A stretch of DNA of 64,000 bases, taken from contig NC_088924.1 of NCBI RefSeq assembly GCF_038396675.1, positions 25,945,001 to 26,009,000 of the forward strand. The letters run 5' to 3'. The position numbers and the translations under genes were made by a program. Numbering within the stretch: the stretch's first letter is position 1; every line of letters starts with the position of its first letter. The DNA is from Hydra vulgaris (taxonomy: Eukaryota; Cnidaria; Hydrozoa; Anthoathecata; Hydridae). The notes below the pieces were generated by a model. The model did not search any database. It was not told the DNA's origin and saw only the letters and a program-made list of their open reading frames with translations. This document shows positions 11,593-24,010 of the stretch, one piece after another.

Positions 11593-11634
11593 TATATATT
11601 TGTTTTTCTTTGTAGATAAATAAAAATACTTAAA

Positions 11635-13720
11635 ATGTCGCATCCACAAAAAAATTGTGACCATGACACAAACAAAACATCAAGACTGTTAAATAAGCAA
11701 GCGATAAGAGAGAAAGTGTCCACTTTTAATTTAGATTGCAATGATACAAAAAATCCACTCGGCATGTAGTGATAATGTAGAAGTAATATACGTCGAAAAA
11801 ACTACTTACCGGATTTAGTAATAGACTGGAATACAAAACGTCGTTACACCTTTAACCAGAAATTCTACTAGTTGTCAATGTAAAATATGCAAACTAACCA
11901 ATTTACGTGGAAGAACTGGAACAAGAACAAGAAGTAGTAAATTTTCCAAGTCGCGTGCACCCCACGAAAAAATATGTAAATCTTGTCTTTCAAACATTGG
12001 GAAGGGAAAGAAGCACAAATGTGGAAATAAAACGTTAGCTGTAAAAATATATGAAAAACTTTAAACCTCAGCTAAAGTTAAGGATCAAATTGCATCTTAA
12101 GTCATCTCAGAAAAATCATATGAACAAGGATCAAAAAAAATTAAACTTTTTACAGGTGCAAAACCTTTACAAATATCAGTAGGGCCCTTAAAAAATAAAC
12201 CTAGACACCTTGAAAATAAACCTAGATTACCTTGATTGATTTATTAAGGATTCAATCAAGACTTACTTTGTCCAACAAGAAACTAATACAGCTAGCAAAA
12301 GAACCCAGGTAAAAACGATTTTTAAATAAAGTATTTCTCACTCTTTTTATGTAATTTAGTTAGCCTAAATTTATATATATTTTTTTTAATTGAACATCAG
12401 TTAAAGGGAAAACTTGCATACAAGCAAACCTACAAAAAGTACTTCCAGTAATTGATAGTGCACTTGAAAATTTATTTATAATTGATTATCAAGAATTTGA
12501 ATTAAAAAAAGGAAATTTAAAAGTAACGGAAAATCTCCCTATTATTAACTGCACCAATATTGAGAAGTTTGTAAATTTGCTTATTGTGATTAAAGAGGGG
12601 AATTTAAGCAATCAAACAGTCAAGCTCGGTATTGGTGGAGGAAGACGCTTTCTGAAGGTAAATAATTTCATTCTAAATATGTTTATGAGTACATATGTTT
12701 ATGAGTACATATGAAGAATCTCAGAATTCAAAATATAAAGAAGGTTCTGTAAAAGCTTCTTTTTTTCTAGCTTTAGTTCCGAATGTTCCTGAAAGTCACT
12801 ACAATGTTTTTATATTAATGAACTGTCTAAATTTAGATAAAATAAAAACACTCATTTGTAGCTGATCTTAAGCTTTGTCAAATAATGTATGGTTTATTTC
12901 CAAGCGCTATGGCTACACAAACTTGCCATGTATGCGAATGGAAACGAAAGCAACCATTTAAAAAAGAGAAGCTTAGAACTTTTGGTTCTTTAGAGGAACA
13001 GTACACAAAATTTTTCAATCAGGTGCAATAAAACGGAATGCTAAAGAATTTTGCAATGTTACTAATCCTCCATTGATACACGTAGAAAAAAGCGACCACT
13101 TAGTAACAGATTATCTTTTGCCGCCAGAGTTACACCTAATGGAGGGAGCTGTTAATCATATTTATAATCATATAGAGAAACGTGGTGGTGAAAACGAAGT
13201 GGCCAAAGTATCAATGATTTTAGGCATTTCAAAAGAGATCCAGAATGATGCCTTTAATGGCAACGCCTCGCGTAAAATTCTTAAAAATTATTGTAAGTAC
13301 ATGCGTGCATTGCCAATTAATTTAAAGCCATTGGCAGAGGAGCTTAGAATTTTAAACAATATGGTTGAGTCTTGTTTTGGACAAAAACTTCATAACGATT
13401 TTCAAACACATATTAAAAACTTTGAAGATCACTACAGAACACTTGTTGAAGACCATGGAATAACTGTTTTATTAAAAATTCATTTTATTATAAAACACAT
13501 AGGCGCTTTTTGTGCAGTAAGAGGGCGTGGATTAGGCTGCTATTCTGAACAAGCTGTTGAAGCAATTCTTTACAATTTTGTTAATGAATCTTGGAATAGG
13601 CTCAAAGTTTCCAAAAGTCACAGCTCCTTTTCTGAACATTTGAAAAAAGCTGTTATCAGTTTTAACGGAAAAAACCATGTAAATATTGCAAATTGGAATC
13701 TATGTTTTAACTTTACTTAA
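11635..13720 (+). pseudogene. Multi-exon gene of the nested transposon; Cys-rich N-terminus and conserved PPELHL core
   Basis: Possible exons: 11635-about 11765 (ATG start); about 11856-12062, a Cys-rich zinc-binding-like block (SCQCKICKL, then ICKSCLSNIGKGKKHKC); about 12403-12657 with LGIGGGRRFLK ending at a GT donor; and about 12740-13720. The last contains ALVPNVPE, FVADLKLCQIMYG, a CHVC knuckle, NVTNPPLIHVEKSD, LLPPELHLMEGAVNHIY, NGNASRKIL, FGQKLHNDF and GLGCYSEQAVEA. The 215-codon frame at 13073-13720 is intact, but frameshifts occur around 12850-13030. The motif order matches a protein family I recall as highly repeated in Hydra, corals and aphids, with no assigned function. Its position between long TIRs makes it the likely transposase. 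Catalytic residues are not known to me; conserved Asp and His in the ADLKL and PPELHL blocks are candidates. Confidence 0.7.
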
Positions 13721-14542
13721 TTATAACTTTTTTATGATAATGTCACAAAAATATGTTTATTAATAAACAGAATCCTAATATAAAACATTAGTTAATGTCA
13801 ATGGTTTGTATATATATATATAATGTAGTTGTATTTTACAAATGACATATTCATGACAGTCATATCCAAACGATATATTCTATTTATGACTTATTTTCAC
13901 AAACTAAATGGCTATAACTTTTAAATAATTGATAAATTTGTTAAACAAATTTATTTAAAAAAAAAATAAAAAAATCCATGAATTTGGGAAAATGTTCCTA
14001 AGTTGGGCCCTTTTGGCTCCTAAAACGTAAATATTTTGCTAAAAGGAATTTTATGATTTCGGTGACATATCAAACCTAAATCTACTCATTGTAACGAATC
14101 CAACGATGTATGACAATGTCCGGGGTCAAATCGTAAAACTAAAAAGTGGTTGCAGGCAGGTGTGAAAGGTGTAAAATTTATTGAAAAAAATTAATGTTGC
14201 CTTAGCAAACCTTAAAATTCTTACCCTCGAAAAAAAAAAAAAAAATTTTCTAAAAAATCGACTTTAAATCTTTAAAGACTAAAATTAAATTTTGCTTATC
14301 AGAAAAGGCAGTTTTGTAGAAAAAATTTTAATGATCAAGATTCTCTTTTCAAAATTCAATTTGCTAGTTCCAGAAAAAAGTTGTGAGCAAAAAACCAATA
14401 TAAATGTTTTTCGGGGAAAGATTAATAGCTCACACTTATGCATTAGGTCGAGCGCGGTTAAACTAAATAATAGTTATTAATTATTTAAAACATAAATAAA
14501 TAAGGCAGCCTTTGATATTAATCTGAAAAATTTTAAAACAAA

Positions 14543-15572
14543 ATGACTCGTACCTACATTCATAAAATGCAAACAACCTACAATGAAGCGCAATTGCAAC
14601 TTGCAGTAGAACAAATAAAAAAGGTGATATATCACTCCGTAAAGATTCAGAGGCATACAATATACCAAAGGCAACTCTTCACAAGCGTGTGCACAACAAA
14701 GTCCAATCACATGGTAGAGGTACATCTACCGTGCTAAGTACAGCATTTGAATTTGTTCTTTTTCAGTATTTATCAGTTTGGCCGATTGGGGTTTTGGCAG
14801 AATATTCGCAGATGTCATCGTAATAGTTGGGGGAAATTTAGTATCTACAAATCAAAGACATCTGTTTCCTCTAAATGGTATACCAGGACGAAAATGGCAT
14901 CAAGGTTTCACAAAATGATGGAGTCAAATTAAACGTCAGAGTTGCAGGCAATATTTTGTCTCTTTGAGCTGCCTCTTGTACCGAAGACAAAATAACAAGT
15001 TATTTCAATACACATCATCATCCACATCCCAGCCTATATCGTTATCTAACATCAGTCAGTATCTAACTCCAACGATTTGCCAACTTCAAAATTTAATAAC
15101 AACACCAGTGACTCCTGCTCAAATGTATCAAATGTTGCAACACTTCACAGAAAGACTCAAAAACAATTTGAAAAACGTTTTAAAGCGCCACCATATTGAC
15201 ACGCAAAAAAAACCGAAAAGAGTCAGCATTCCGAGAAACTAAAGCAAGACAATGAGGCCAAAATGTCAAAGCAATTAAAGAAACATTCACTTCAGTGAAG
15301 CTTTAGATGAAACTCAGCAAGTGCAACGTTCAAAAAAACCGAGACAAGACAAAGAAATCAAGAGGTGCAAAAAGTAACGCAGAGTTTAGGAAGAAGCATT
15401 GCCAACTCAAAACAAAATGTGGTACCAATGTGAAGCTTTTAATTGCAAGTCTTGGGTTTGTCGATCGTGTTTACCCAAAAAATACAAAATTGGTGAAGAG
15501 TTTTTTTGCATGAAAAAATGGTGCGAACCTGCTTCTGCCGATAAAACAGCTATTTTTTTAATTTATAAATAG
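14543..15572 (+). pseudogene. pogo-like transposase remnant: psq HTH, CENP-B HTH and C-terminal Cys motif, DDE domain deleted
   Basis: Starting at ATG 14543, a pipsqueak-type HTH is readable (YNEAQLQLAVEQIKKG, then a frame change to NIPKATLHKRV). A CENP-B/Tc5-type HTH follows (FGRIFADVIVIVGGNLVST, GIPGRKWHQGF) to about 14935. After that the roughly 200-residue DDE domain is missing. The reading resumes with C-terminal spacer sequence (TPAQMYQMLQHFTERLK, 15109-15160), a basic stretch, and a terminal Cys motif WYQCEAFNCKSWVCRSCLP then FFCMKKWC, ending at TAG 15570. Several frameshifts are present. The domain order matches pogo/Jerky-like transposases; loss of the catalytic domain makes it non-autonomous. 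Confidence 0.78.
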
Positions 15573-16081
15573 TTTTTTTCGTTTATTTGATTAAAATAGT
15601 CTTTTGTAAACTTAACTTCTAATAAGATTAGTTTTCATTTTATTTTTAATTAATTTTGCTTGATTTTCTTAATATCCTTATTTAGTTTTAAATTTTTTTA
15701 TATCTTAAAAAAAGTTATTAAAAATTAACTAGTTTACTTTTCTCCAATTATAAGAGGAAAAGTATACGTTTTTTTTCTTCATAAAAACTGATTTTCTTAA
15801 AGCTTTTCAAAATATTTTTTCTTAATTTTTTTTTATTTATATTATGTAAAATATTTTCTTAAAAATTCTTTAAAACAAAAAAAAAAATAAACAAAAAATA
15901 TTTTTTCTTTAAAAAAATATTTGAATTTGAAGCTAAACTGTTTACTCTTACCCCAGTTTACACTATATATACACACACACACACAAATTGTTTTTACTAT
16001 GTTTCACAAAAACACTCTAAGTTTGACATTTTTGTTGGTGTTGGAAACGCTTTAACGTATTCTTTTATTTTTTATAGTGTA

Positions 16082-17368
16082 CACGATGGATGCTCGAAAT
16101 CCGGACATTTTTGACACAAAATAAAAATTACAATAAAAGTATTAGTTTCAAAGCTATATTTCTGAAACTTTAAACAGTAATGTACACATATTAGAGCTTT
16201 CATTTCACTTAATCCAGCTGCCTTTAGCTTCGATGACTTGCTCGATACGCTTCCTGAACCTGGAGCAGGCGTGCTCCACCTCATCGGCCAACATGTTGAC
16301 AGCTGCAGAAATAATTGCTCGCTTTAGATATTTAACAGTGTTGTGACTTGATTTACTGGTCTCACGTTCCAGAGTGCCCCAGACATAATAGTCCAATGGA
16401 TTGAGATCTGGTGAGTTTGGAGGCTAAAAGTGCTTCAACCAGAACATAGGGAGATTCTCTTCAAGCCAACTCTGTACCAAATTGGAGGTATGAGCAGGAG
16501 CTGAGTCTTGCTGAAACACATATGGCCTACCATTGGAACACTTGTCCATCCAAGATTTCGCCACCTTAATCAGAAGGTCCAAGTAGACTTCTTTGTTGAC
16601 ATTTTGGCCTTTCAGGAAGAAGTGTGGTGGCATGACATGGCCTTTGCTGGAAGCAGACATAAAGACATGGACAGAGGCTGGAAATTTTTTCTGACCAATC
16701 ACTGAGACATCTTCTGGGTCTTGAGCCAACCATCTGTCATTTCTTCTGTTCACTTTGGCATCCACAGTAAAAATTTTCTCATCGCTGAAAAAACGAAGTT
16801 TACCGGCAGCTTCATGTTTTATTGATGCTAAAAGAACGGAACACTTAGCCACTCTCTTCTCGTTTATTGAAGCAGACAGCATCTGCCTGACTTTCAGGAC
16901 ATAGGACTTGTACCTAAGGTTATCACAGATCACTCTTCTCATGGTGTAATGAGACACATTCATATCTTTGCTCAGTTTCCTGATGAAGGTGCTGGGGTTT
17001 TTGTTAATAAAATTCTGTACTCTGCTGATGAAGGCCTTATTCCTGATTGGTTTGTGAGCAGTCTTTTCTTTTCGTTCTACAGACTCTGCACCATCATTAA
17101 ACCTCTTTGCAATATCATAAACTGTGCTTTTTGAGAAGCCAAACCATTTTATAATCTCTGGGACAGAGCGCCCGGCGCGGAGGGACTCAACCACTACAAT
17201 TCTACGGTCAAATTCCTTTGACATGATGTGCTAAATTTGCAATTTTTATTTTTTTTCCCGAGAGTAAAATGTTTGTTTTGATTAATGTTTGAATTTCGCA
17301 ACATAGAATTTAAAAACAAAAAAATGCCGGCAAATTTAAAATTGTCCGGATTTCAAGCATCTACCCTG
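16082..17368 (-). mobile_element. Complete maT-like mariner with TIRs and TA duplication
   Basis: The left TIR CACGATGGATGCTCGAAATC and the right TIR (reverse complement CAGGGTAGATGCTTGAAATC) share TGAAATCCGGACA-type inner sequence. TA lies at 16080-16081 and 17369-17370. The length of 1287 bp is normal for mariners and the transposase fills most of it. Confidence 0.95.
16205..17224 (-). pseudogene. Mariner (maT, DD37D) transposase with a single nonsense codon
   Basis: From ATG at 17224 the frame encodes a paired-type HTH region (RRIVVVESLRAGRSVPEII, GFSKSTVYDIAKRF; then VQNFINKNPSTFIRKLSKDM). The catalytic core follows: FFSDEKIFTVD (first Asp), VFQQDSAPAHTSN (second Asp) and NSPDLNPLDYYVWG (third Asp). 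The spacing between second and third Asp is 37 residues, the maT signature. One TAG at 16424 replaces the Trp expected before PPNSPDLNP; apart from this the 338-residue frame is open to the stop at 16205. There is no frameshift, so this is the youngest-looking DNA transposon in the window, about one base from an intact gene. TIRs lie outside on both sides. Confidence 0.95.
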
Positions 17369-17574
17369 TACAACGAAGAGCACCTAAATCAAAATAAATA
17401 AGTTATTTCGAGACTTACACATTGATATGAACAGCACGACTACAAGACCAGATATAGATTTTCAATCAGAAGTCTGAATATCTATTTGCAATCATTATTA
17501 ATAACACATTTTTAAAAAAACTCACAAATGTCACAATTTTTAGGTAAAACAATAATTAATAGTGCTTCTTTTAT

Positions 17575-17745
17575 TAGGTATTTTAAGTATCCTCCAATCA
17601 GGTTCTTAGTCTGAGAGTGCTATTGAAGCCAGGAATAAGGAAAGCAAAGCTGTACGAGTTAGTCATCCACGTCTAACTTTCTTGGCAAAAAATATCAGGG
17701 ATATAGCTAATTATTTGTATGTGACATTTGATATGTACCTCTATT
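17575..17745 (+). pseudogene. C-terminal fragment of an unclassified transposon family (ARNK motif)
   Basis: After a TTAG acceptor-like site the sequence reads ESAIEARNKESKAVRVSHPR with NIRDIANYL. It resembles the E-A-x-x-A-R-N-K block at the C-terminus of a multicopy family also found decayed at 43.7-44.9 kb. It is short and identified from memory only. Confidence 0.4.
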
Positions 17746-17795
17746 GAGTGTATTTTTGAATGTTATGTTATTGTTAATAGTTTTTATTGTATTTT

Positions 17796-17815
17796 TTTTT
17801 TTTTTTTTTTTTTTT
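17796..17815. repeat. Poly(T) tract
   Basis: About 20 T residues; possibly an old minus-strand retroposon tail, with nothing recognisable attached. Confidence 0.6.
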
Positions 17816-18087
17816 GGTAAAGAAATCTCAATATAGTTTATAATAACAATCCAAAGTTTCGTTGTTTTTTGTTTTTAAAAAATTTTTTGAAATAGTTTAA
17901 TAAATTTTAATTAGTAATTAAATAATCTAGAAAGATCTATATCATGAACTAAAATGTCATACTGATAAGCTGTTCTGCATTGAATTTAAAAAACAATGGC
18001 TATATTCATAGCCACATGTTATTAAAAACATCAATTGGAACGTTGAGAAACTTTATAAGAAACTAAAGACTGTTTATTATTAAATCA

Positions 18088-18180
18088 TGTTAATGTAAAA
18101 TTTTGTAAAATTTTTTGTAGAACTAAATTTTGTAAAATTGTTTGTAGAACTAAATTTTGTAAAATTGTCTGTAAAATTCC
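18088..18180. repeat. Tandem repeat, about 27-bp unit, three copies
   Basis: Repeats of AACTAAATTTTGTAAAATTG followed by TTTGTAG. Confidence 0.8.
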
Positions 18181-18439
18181 ATAAAAATATCGGCGCCTTC
18201 CGTTTTTAGAAAAAATAATATTCGGACTTATGTAATTTTCAGGATTAGTCAGGAATTAGTCCGGTTGAACCGAAAGAAATACAGTAAACTGATTATCTTT
18301 TTTATACAAAAACTGTATATATTTTCTTTTAAATATAGAAATATAAGCAAAAATTCGATGTGTTGTGAAAAAATCAGTTCAATTTGTTGAATGCTTCTTT
18401 ATTTATATGCCTATTTCCTCATTTTGTATTAGAGTTACG

Positions 18440-19200
18440 CACAGTGCATCTTTTCATTTTCACCCACCACAAATTATCAAGGACTTACCTACTTCAATAT
18501 GCAACACACTTTCGCAAAATTTTCAAACGAAGTTTAAAGAAATTTGAATCCAAAAACGAATATGAACAAGCACTAAAAAATATGGGATACAAAAACTGCT
18601 CCCTTGAGTATCAGATCAAAACACACCCAAAAAAATTGTGAACGCAATATCACATGGTTCAACCCCCCATTTAACAAAAAATTTTCTGCAAATGTTGCTA
18701 AAATGTTTTTAAAATGACTAGAAAAAAATTTCTCTAAAATCCAGAAGCTTAACAAAATCTTTAACAGAAACACTGTAAAGGTAATCTACAGCTGCACTGA
18801 AAATTTTTAAAAAATTATTTAAAACTAGAACAAAAAAATCTTCCCAAGAATTGAAAATAATGATCCAAAATGCAATTGTCAAAATAAAGCAGAATTTCCC
18901 CTGAATGAAAAAAGCAAATCCACAAACATTATATACAAATGCCTAAACACAGCTAAAAACGAGCCCAACAAAGTTTATATTGGGTTAACGGATGGTGAAT
19001 GGAAAACCAGATATAACACAATCACAAATCATCATTCAATAATGTTAAGTACAAATTATCAAACTACGTTAGGGATTTGAAAAATAACTTCAATGAAACC
19101 TCTATATTTACATGGTCTATTCGGAAGTTTATATCCCCATACTCAAATACTTCCAAAAGGTGCCCACTATGTATATTTGTGTATGTGTGTGACACATTTT
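18440..19200 (+). pseudogene. PLE-3: decayed Penelope-like element, same lineage as PLE-1
   Basis: Several frames together reproduce the PLE-1 order: HPPQIIKDLPTSI; ESKNEYEQALKNMGYKN; ITWFNPPFNKKFSANV; IFNRNTVKVIYSC; the Cys block CNCQNKA; VYIGLTDGEWKTRY; and SNTSKRCPLC. It is an old C-terminal fragment of a GIY-YIG-bearing PLE with many frameshifts. The start is not defined and the RT is absent. Identification rests on direct similarity to the 63-1103 protein in this window. Confidence 0.8.
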
Positions 19201-19590
19201 TATTTGTGAGTGTTATTGAAAATTTTTTTTTGTTTATTTATTGTTATTTTTTAATGAAACATTTATATTACTTTTATTGTTTTGGGGTTATTATATTTAT
19301 TAAATCATTGTTAATTTTTCTGCAGTAATTGTTTTAGTTACATAATAGGTTGTTACGTTTTGTCAGTATATAACTGTTTGTAACTTTCCTGTCTGTGCAT
19401 AATATTCAATTTTTATTTGTTTATTATTATGATATTGGTTTATCATTATATAATTTTCTTATAATTCTATAGTTGTTAATTTATCATCATTATCATTATC
19501 ATTATTATTTTTATTATTACTACTATTTCATGGTATTTACTAAAGATTAGTTTTTAACTATTTGTGAATGAAAAGTACCGCCACGAAAAT
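19180..19590 (+). repeat. 3' UTR of PLE-3, repeated inverted at 45925-46330
   Basis: This AT-rich segment downstream of PLE-3 is similar, over about 400 bp, to the reverse complement of 45925-46330. Shared pieces include AACGTAACAACCTA (as its complement) and CATGGTATTTACT. It is an element-specific tail, not unique DNA. Confidence 0.75.
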
Positions 19591-19931
19591 AAATTCTTAT
19601 TAAAAAATTACAAGGCTCACTACAAACCAAAGTAACAACTAACAATAACTAAATTACTCTACTTCGTATATCTTTAGGTCAAGGCTAACTAATAAATTAC
19701 TTACATATATTTTATAATATTGTATAATATTTTATAATATTTTTTACATTTTTATATCAATTTTTATTTTATATTTTTTAATATATATGTGTGTGTGTAT
19801 TTAATTTATTTACACTCCGGTTAAATTAGTGACGTAAAAACGATAAAACAATTAACAACAAAATTAGCGGTGTAACAGAAAGGAAAGAAATTTAATTACT
19901 TTCCATAATTATATTAATGGTATTTTGCTAA

Positions 19932-20656
19932 GTGATCTTGGTTTTGTCAACATTAATCGTCAAGCTGATAAAGCTAAATCTTAATCTAAGGTTTAAATCT
20001 AACAAATTATCATTTGAACACAGAAAAAACAAACTATGTTTGTATTACATTCCAATCAAAGAAAGAAAAAATTATGGTCATAACACCATGGTCAAAAAAA
20101 ATAATCGAAATCGAAAGAACCAAAGCAACTAAATTTCCAAGGATACTTATTGATGAAATTATCTCATCGAAAGTGTACATTAACTTCATGCAAACTTATT
20201 ATATGTATGGTATGAGACAAACCCATAGACCATACCCAGTAGCACTTATCGACATCAAAAACATGCGGCAAGCATGCCGACATTAAAATGTGTCTTTAAA
20301 GATAAACTCACTCATGCTGAACTTTTGCTAAAACTTCTAAATGCACTAAACGTTTAAAAAATTAATATCAATTAAAGTTTGTGGTTCATGCTAAAATATA
20401 TATATATAAGAGCTCGTCTTATCACATTTATTTAAAGAGTTTTTCAAATGCAATAAAAATAGATTAGATACTCATGGATTAGGAAACTATAATGTAGCAT
20501 ATATAAAAAAAAATGTATATCACGTTTTTCAATTTTATATTGCAGCCCTTATCTTTACAGCTATTCAAAATACTACTATTACAAAATTTGTTAACCTGAA
20601 TTCTCTAAAAATATTATCAATAAACGTTTTTCTACACATAAACAATTTTATAAACG
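19932..20656 (+). pseudogene. LINE reverse transcriptase C-terminal relic
   Basis: Across two frames the sequence reads LRFKSNKLSF, NTEKTNYVCITFQSKKEK, then IEIERTKATKFPRILIDE. This is the region after the FADD motif in CR1/jockey-like RTs (compare FKQNRLSLNIEKTKW and VTKFLGVYIDE in the LINE at 4.4-7.2 kb). Further frames give DKLTHAELLLKLLNALNV and a terminal AAL/NTT segment. The RT palm is missing and the copy is heavily decayed. Confidence 0.65.
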
Positions 20657-20658
20657 TA

Positions 20659-21721
20659 CCGTAAAATCTCCTAAGTTCGGCCACCATGTTACTTCGGTCA
20701 TTTAAGAAAAAATATAAAAAAAGCATGAAAAACTCAAATTTAAAAAAAAATTTCTCAATAATATTTGTACTTATTTCGTAAATAAGAATCTATCAAAAAA
20801 AATAACGTCTAAATGCAATCTGCTGAAATAATTCTTTGGCAAAACAACAGTTTGAAAAAGTGCATATTATTAAAATCTAAAATAAGCAAATTATTAAAAT
20901 AAATAAATATTGTGAAATGTTGATTAGTGTTGCAAATGTAAAACTTACCGGTAACTTGACCTGTAAATTTACCAGTAAATTTTGACATTTTTATGATGGA
21001 TACGCGCCATGGTTTTTTATTTGAATAACAAATTTGTTCATAATTTCAAAATAACTGACGGTTCTTTGAATTCTAAAAGATATTAAGCTTGTGACATTTT
21101 TTTTGGAGATAAAATAACAGCTCTACGACAATTATGGATGCGTTGCAAATCCTGTGACGATTGGTTCTGTGGGTCTTGCTGTTCTACATGGTCAACAGTA
21201 TGTGCAAAAATTGCCAATAAACATACAAAGCTAATTTTTGATTTAAAGCAAAGTAGTGTTTTTTTATTAATTGAAAATACCTTTTTAAATCAATTGAAAA
21301 ATATATTTTTAATTTTTTTTACCAGTGGCGCAGCAAATGTGATAATGGCCAAAGTAATAAAATAGTTGAATAATTACAATAAAAATTAAAATACTACTAC
21401 TTATATTTAAAAAGGCCTTTTTTTATGTGCTTTTTTATGTGCTTTATGTTTTCTTTGGCAGCCCTAAAGATTTTTTTTTTTGAGTCGCGGCCTCCTATTT
21501 TACTGGTATTATCTGAAATTATATCATAATTTTACAACAAAACAACATTTTAAAATTAATTTTTAGTATTTGTGACGTTAAGTTTGTGATACGTTATTGG
21601 TATTTATATAGCGACCGAACTTATGAGATGGTAATGAAAGTTCGGTCAAAGTAGATGTTTTCATTTTAAACTAAATATTGAGTACTAGTTTTTAAGTGAC
21701 CGAACTTAGGCGATTTTACGG
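20659..21721. mobile_element. TIR element with TA duplication; probable deleted pogo-like transposon
   Basis: Left end CCGTAAAATCTCCTAAGTTC and right end (reverse complement CCGTAAAATCGCCTAAGTTC) match and are flanked by TA. The motif GACCGAACTTA recurs subterminally near 21610 and 21697, and its complement near 20672. Inside, 21138-21180 reads MRCKSCDDWFCGSCC, like the C-terminal Cys motif of the pogo-like transposase at 15.4 kb. No other transposase part is readable. I infer a 1063-bp deletion derivative of a pogo-like element. Confidence 0.85.
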
Positions 21722-21942
21722 TATATTAAACCAAAAAATTTAAAATTCAAAAATTAATTTCAAACCAAATTAAATATTAGAATATTTGCATTTCGTACAT
21801 GTCTGTCAGTATGCTAATTATAACAAGCCCGGTAATGATAAATTGTTGTGTACCATATACAGTATTTATTTGTTTTTGATTATATAATAGTTTATTGTAT
21901 GTGACTCTAATGCTATTGCTTCCATGAGATTTTGTGAACGTG

Positions 21943-23160
<1,218 letters not shown>

Positions 23161-23166
23161 TAAAGT

Positions 23167-23466
23167 TAGGGGAAGATGGCAAATGTTTTGAAACCCCTTG
23201 GTTATTTCAAAATAATAAGTTATTGTTGTTACAGTAAATATATATTATTATGATAAATAACCGAAACCGAGGTATTTTTTTTTAAGCGTAAAAATAAACT
23301 TATGCGTATAAAATTGCAATAATAATAATTCAAAAAACCAATTGGCGTTTTAAAATACAAGATGTAGATACAGTTTCGTTTCCACCCATTTTTAAGTTTT
23401 TTTTGTTGAGTTGTTATATGAAAAGCCGTCTTGCTCCATTAGCCATGTTGCCCCTTTTTGCCCTAA
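23167..23466. mobile_element. Possible MITE, G-rich imperfect TIRs
   Basis: The left end TTAGGGGAAGATGGCAAA and the right end (reverse complement TTAGGGCAAAAAGGGGCAAC) are similar inverted termini 300 bp apart. They resemble the G-rich TIRs at 3799 and 11135. Divergence is high and no target duplication is evident. Confidence 0.45.
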
Positions 23467-23860
23467 ACTTTCTTGTAAAAGCGTTTATTTTTTATTTTTT
23501 TATTTTTTTAATTTATATAAATAAAATATTTATTTTATTGTTACAAAGTGACAACTACTTTTTACTAATACAAAATTACAAGATTACAACTTTTTTTGAT
23601 CCAATTTATTAATTTATTGATCCGATTCGCACTTGCCTCAGAAACAAAGTATACGTTATTATTATTCATGTTAGGAAGGCATGAACTTCCTATTAAATGC
23701 TATTTTGCCGAGCTCTGTGATAAAACTGTAAGGACATCTACAGGCACCTAAAAAAAAAAAGTTATTTGCCACTCTCGTAAGGCGCACGATGATTCTTCCC
23801 CCTATCTTCTACTCCTTCCTTATCGAACTTTAATCTGCCTTTTGTTCTTAACCGTCTATG
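23467..23860. other. Non-coding stretch
   Basis: AT-rich, with no recognisable gene or repeat. Confidence 0.5.
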
Positions 23861-24010
23861 TATATGTGTATGTATGTATGTATGTATGTATGTATGTATG
23901 TATGTATGTATGTATGTATGTATGTATGTATGTATGTATGTATGTATGTATGTATGTATGTATGTATGTATGTATGTATGTATGTATGTATGTATGTATG
24001 TATGTATGTA
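23861..24010. repeat. (TATG)n tetranucleotide microsatellite
   Basis: About 35 TATG units. Met-Tyr-Val-Cys frames across it are artefacts of the repeat. Confidence 0.98.

Larger units (their letters stand above)
11280..14164 (+). mobile_element. Nested DNA transposon of unclassified family with about 180-bp TIRs
   Basis: The sequence from CACACCTGTCTGCAACCACT (11280) to about 11455 is the approximate reverse complement of about 13975-14164, including GATTTGACCCCGG, TGTCATACATC and AAATATTTACGTTTTAGG. The interior holds exons of an unclassified multicopy protein family. I saw no clear target duplication. TIRs plus a gene family typical of repeats support a DNA transposon; the superfamily is unknown to me. 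Confidence 0.8.
11135..15963 (+). mobile_element. pogo-like DNA transposon with TA duplication, carrying a nested element
   Basis: The left TIR GAGTAAACTGGGGCAAGAGT (11135) matches the right TIR (reverse complement GTGTAAACTGGGGTAAGAGT, ending 15963), each bordered by TA. The pogo-type transposase remnant lies near the right end, and another TIR-bounded element (11280-14164) sits between it and the left TIR. Removing the nested element leaves about 1.94 kb, a plausible deleted pogo element. Confidence 0.82.

Noticed and set aside
16508-16705. Plus-strand frames within the mariner
   Set aside because: Antisense shadows of the minus-strand transposase.
17029-17040. Additional CTGATGA motif considered as a hammerhead
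   Set aside because: It lies in mariner coding sequence; no GAAA/stem III/stem I complement follows. The motifs at 8006, 16984, 43979 (minus) and 52985 fail for the same reason.
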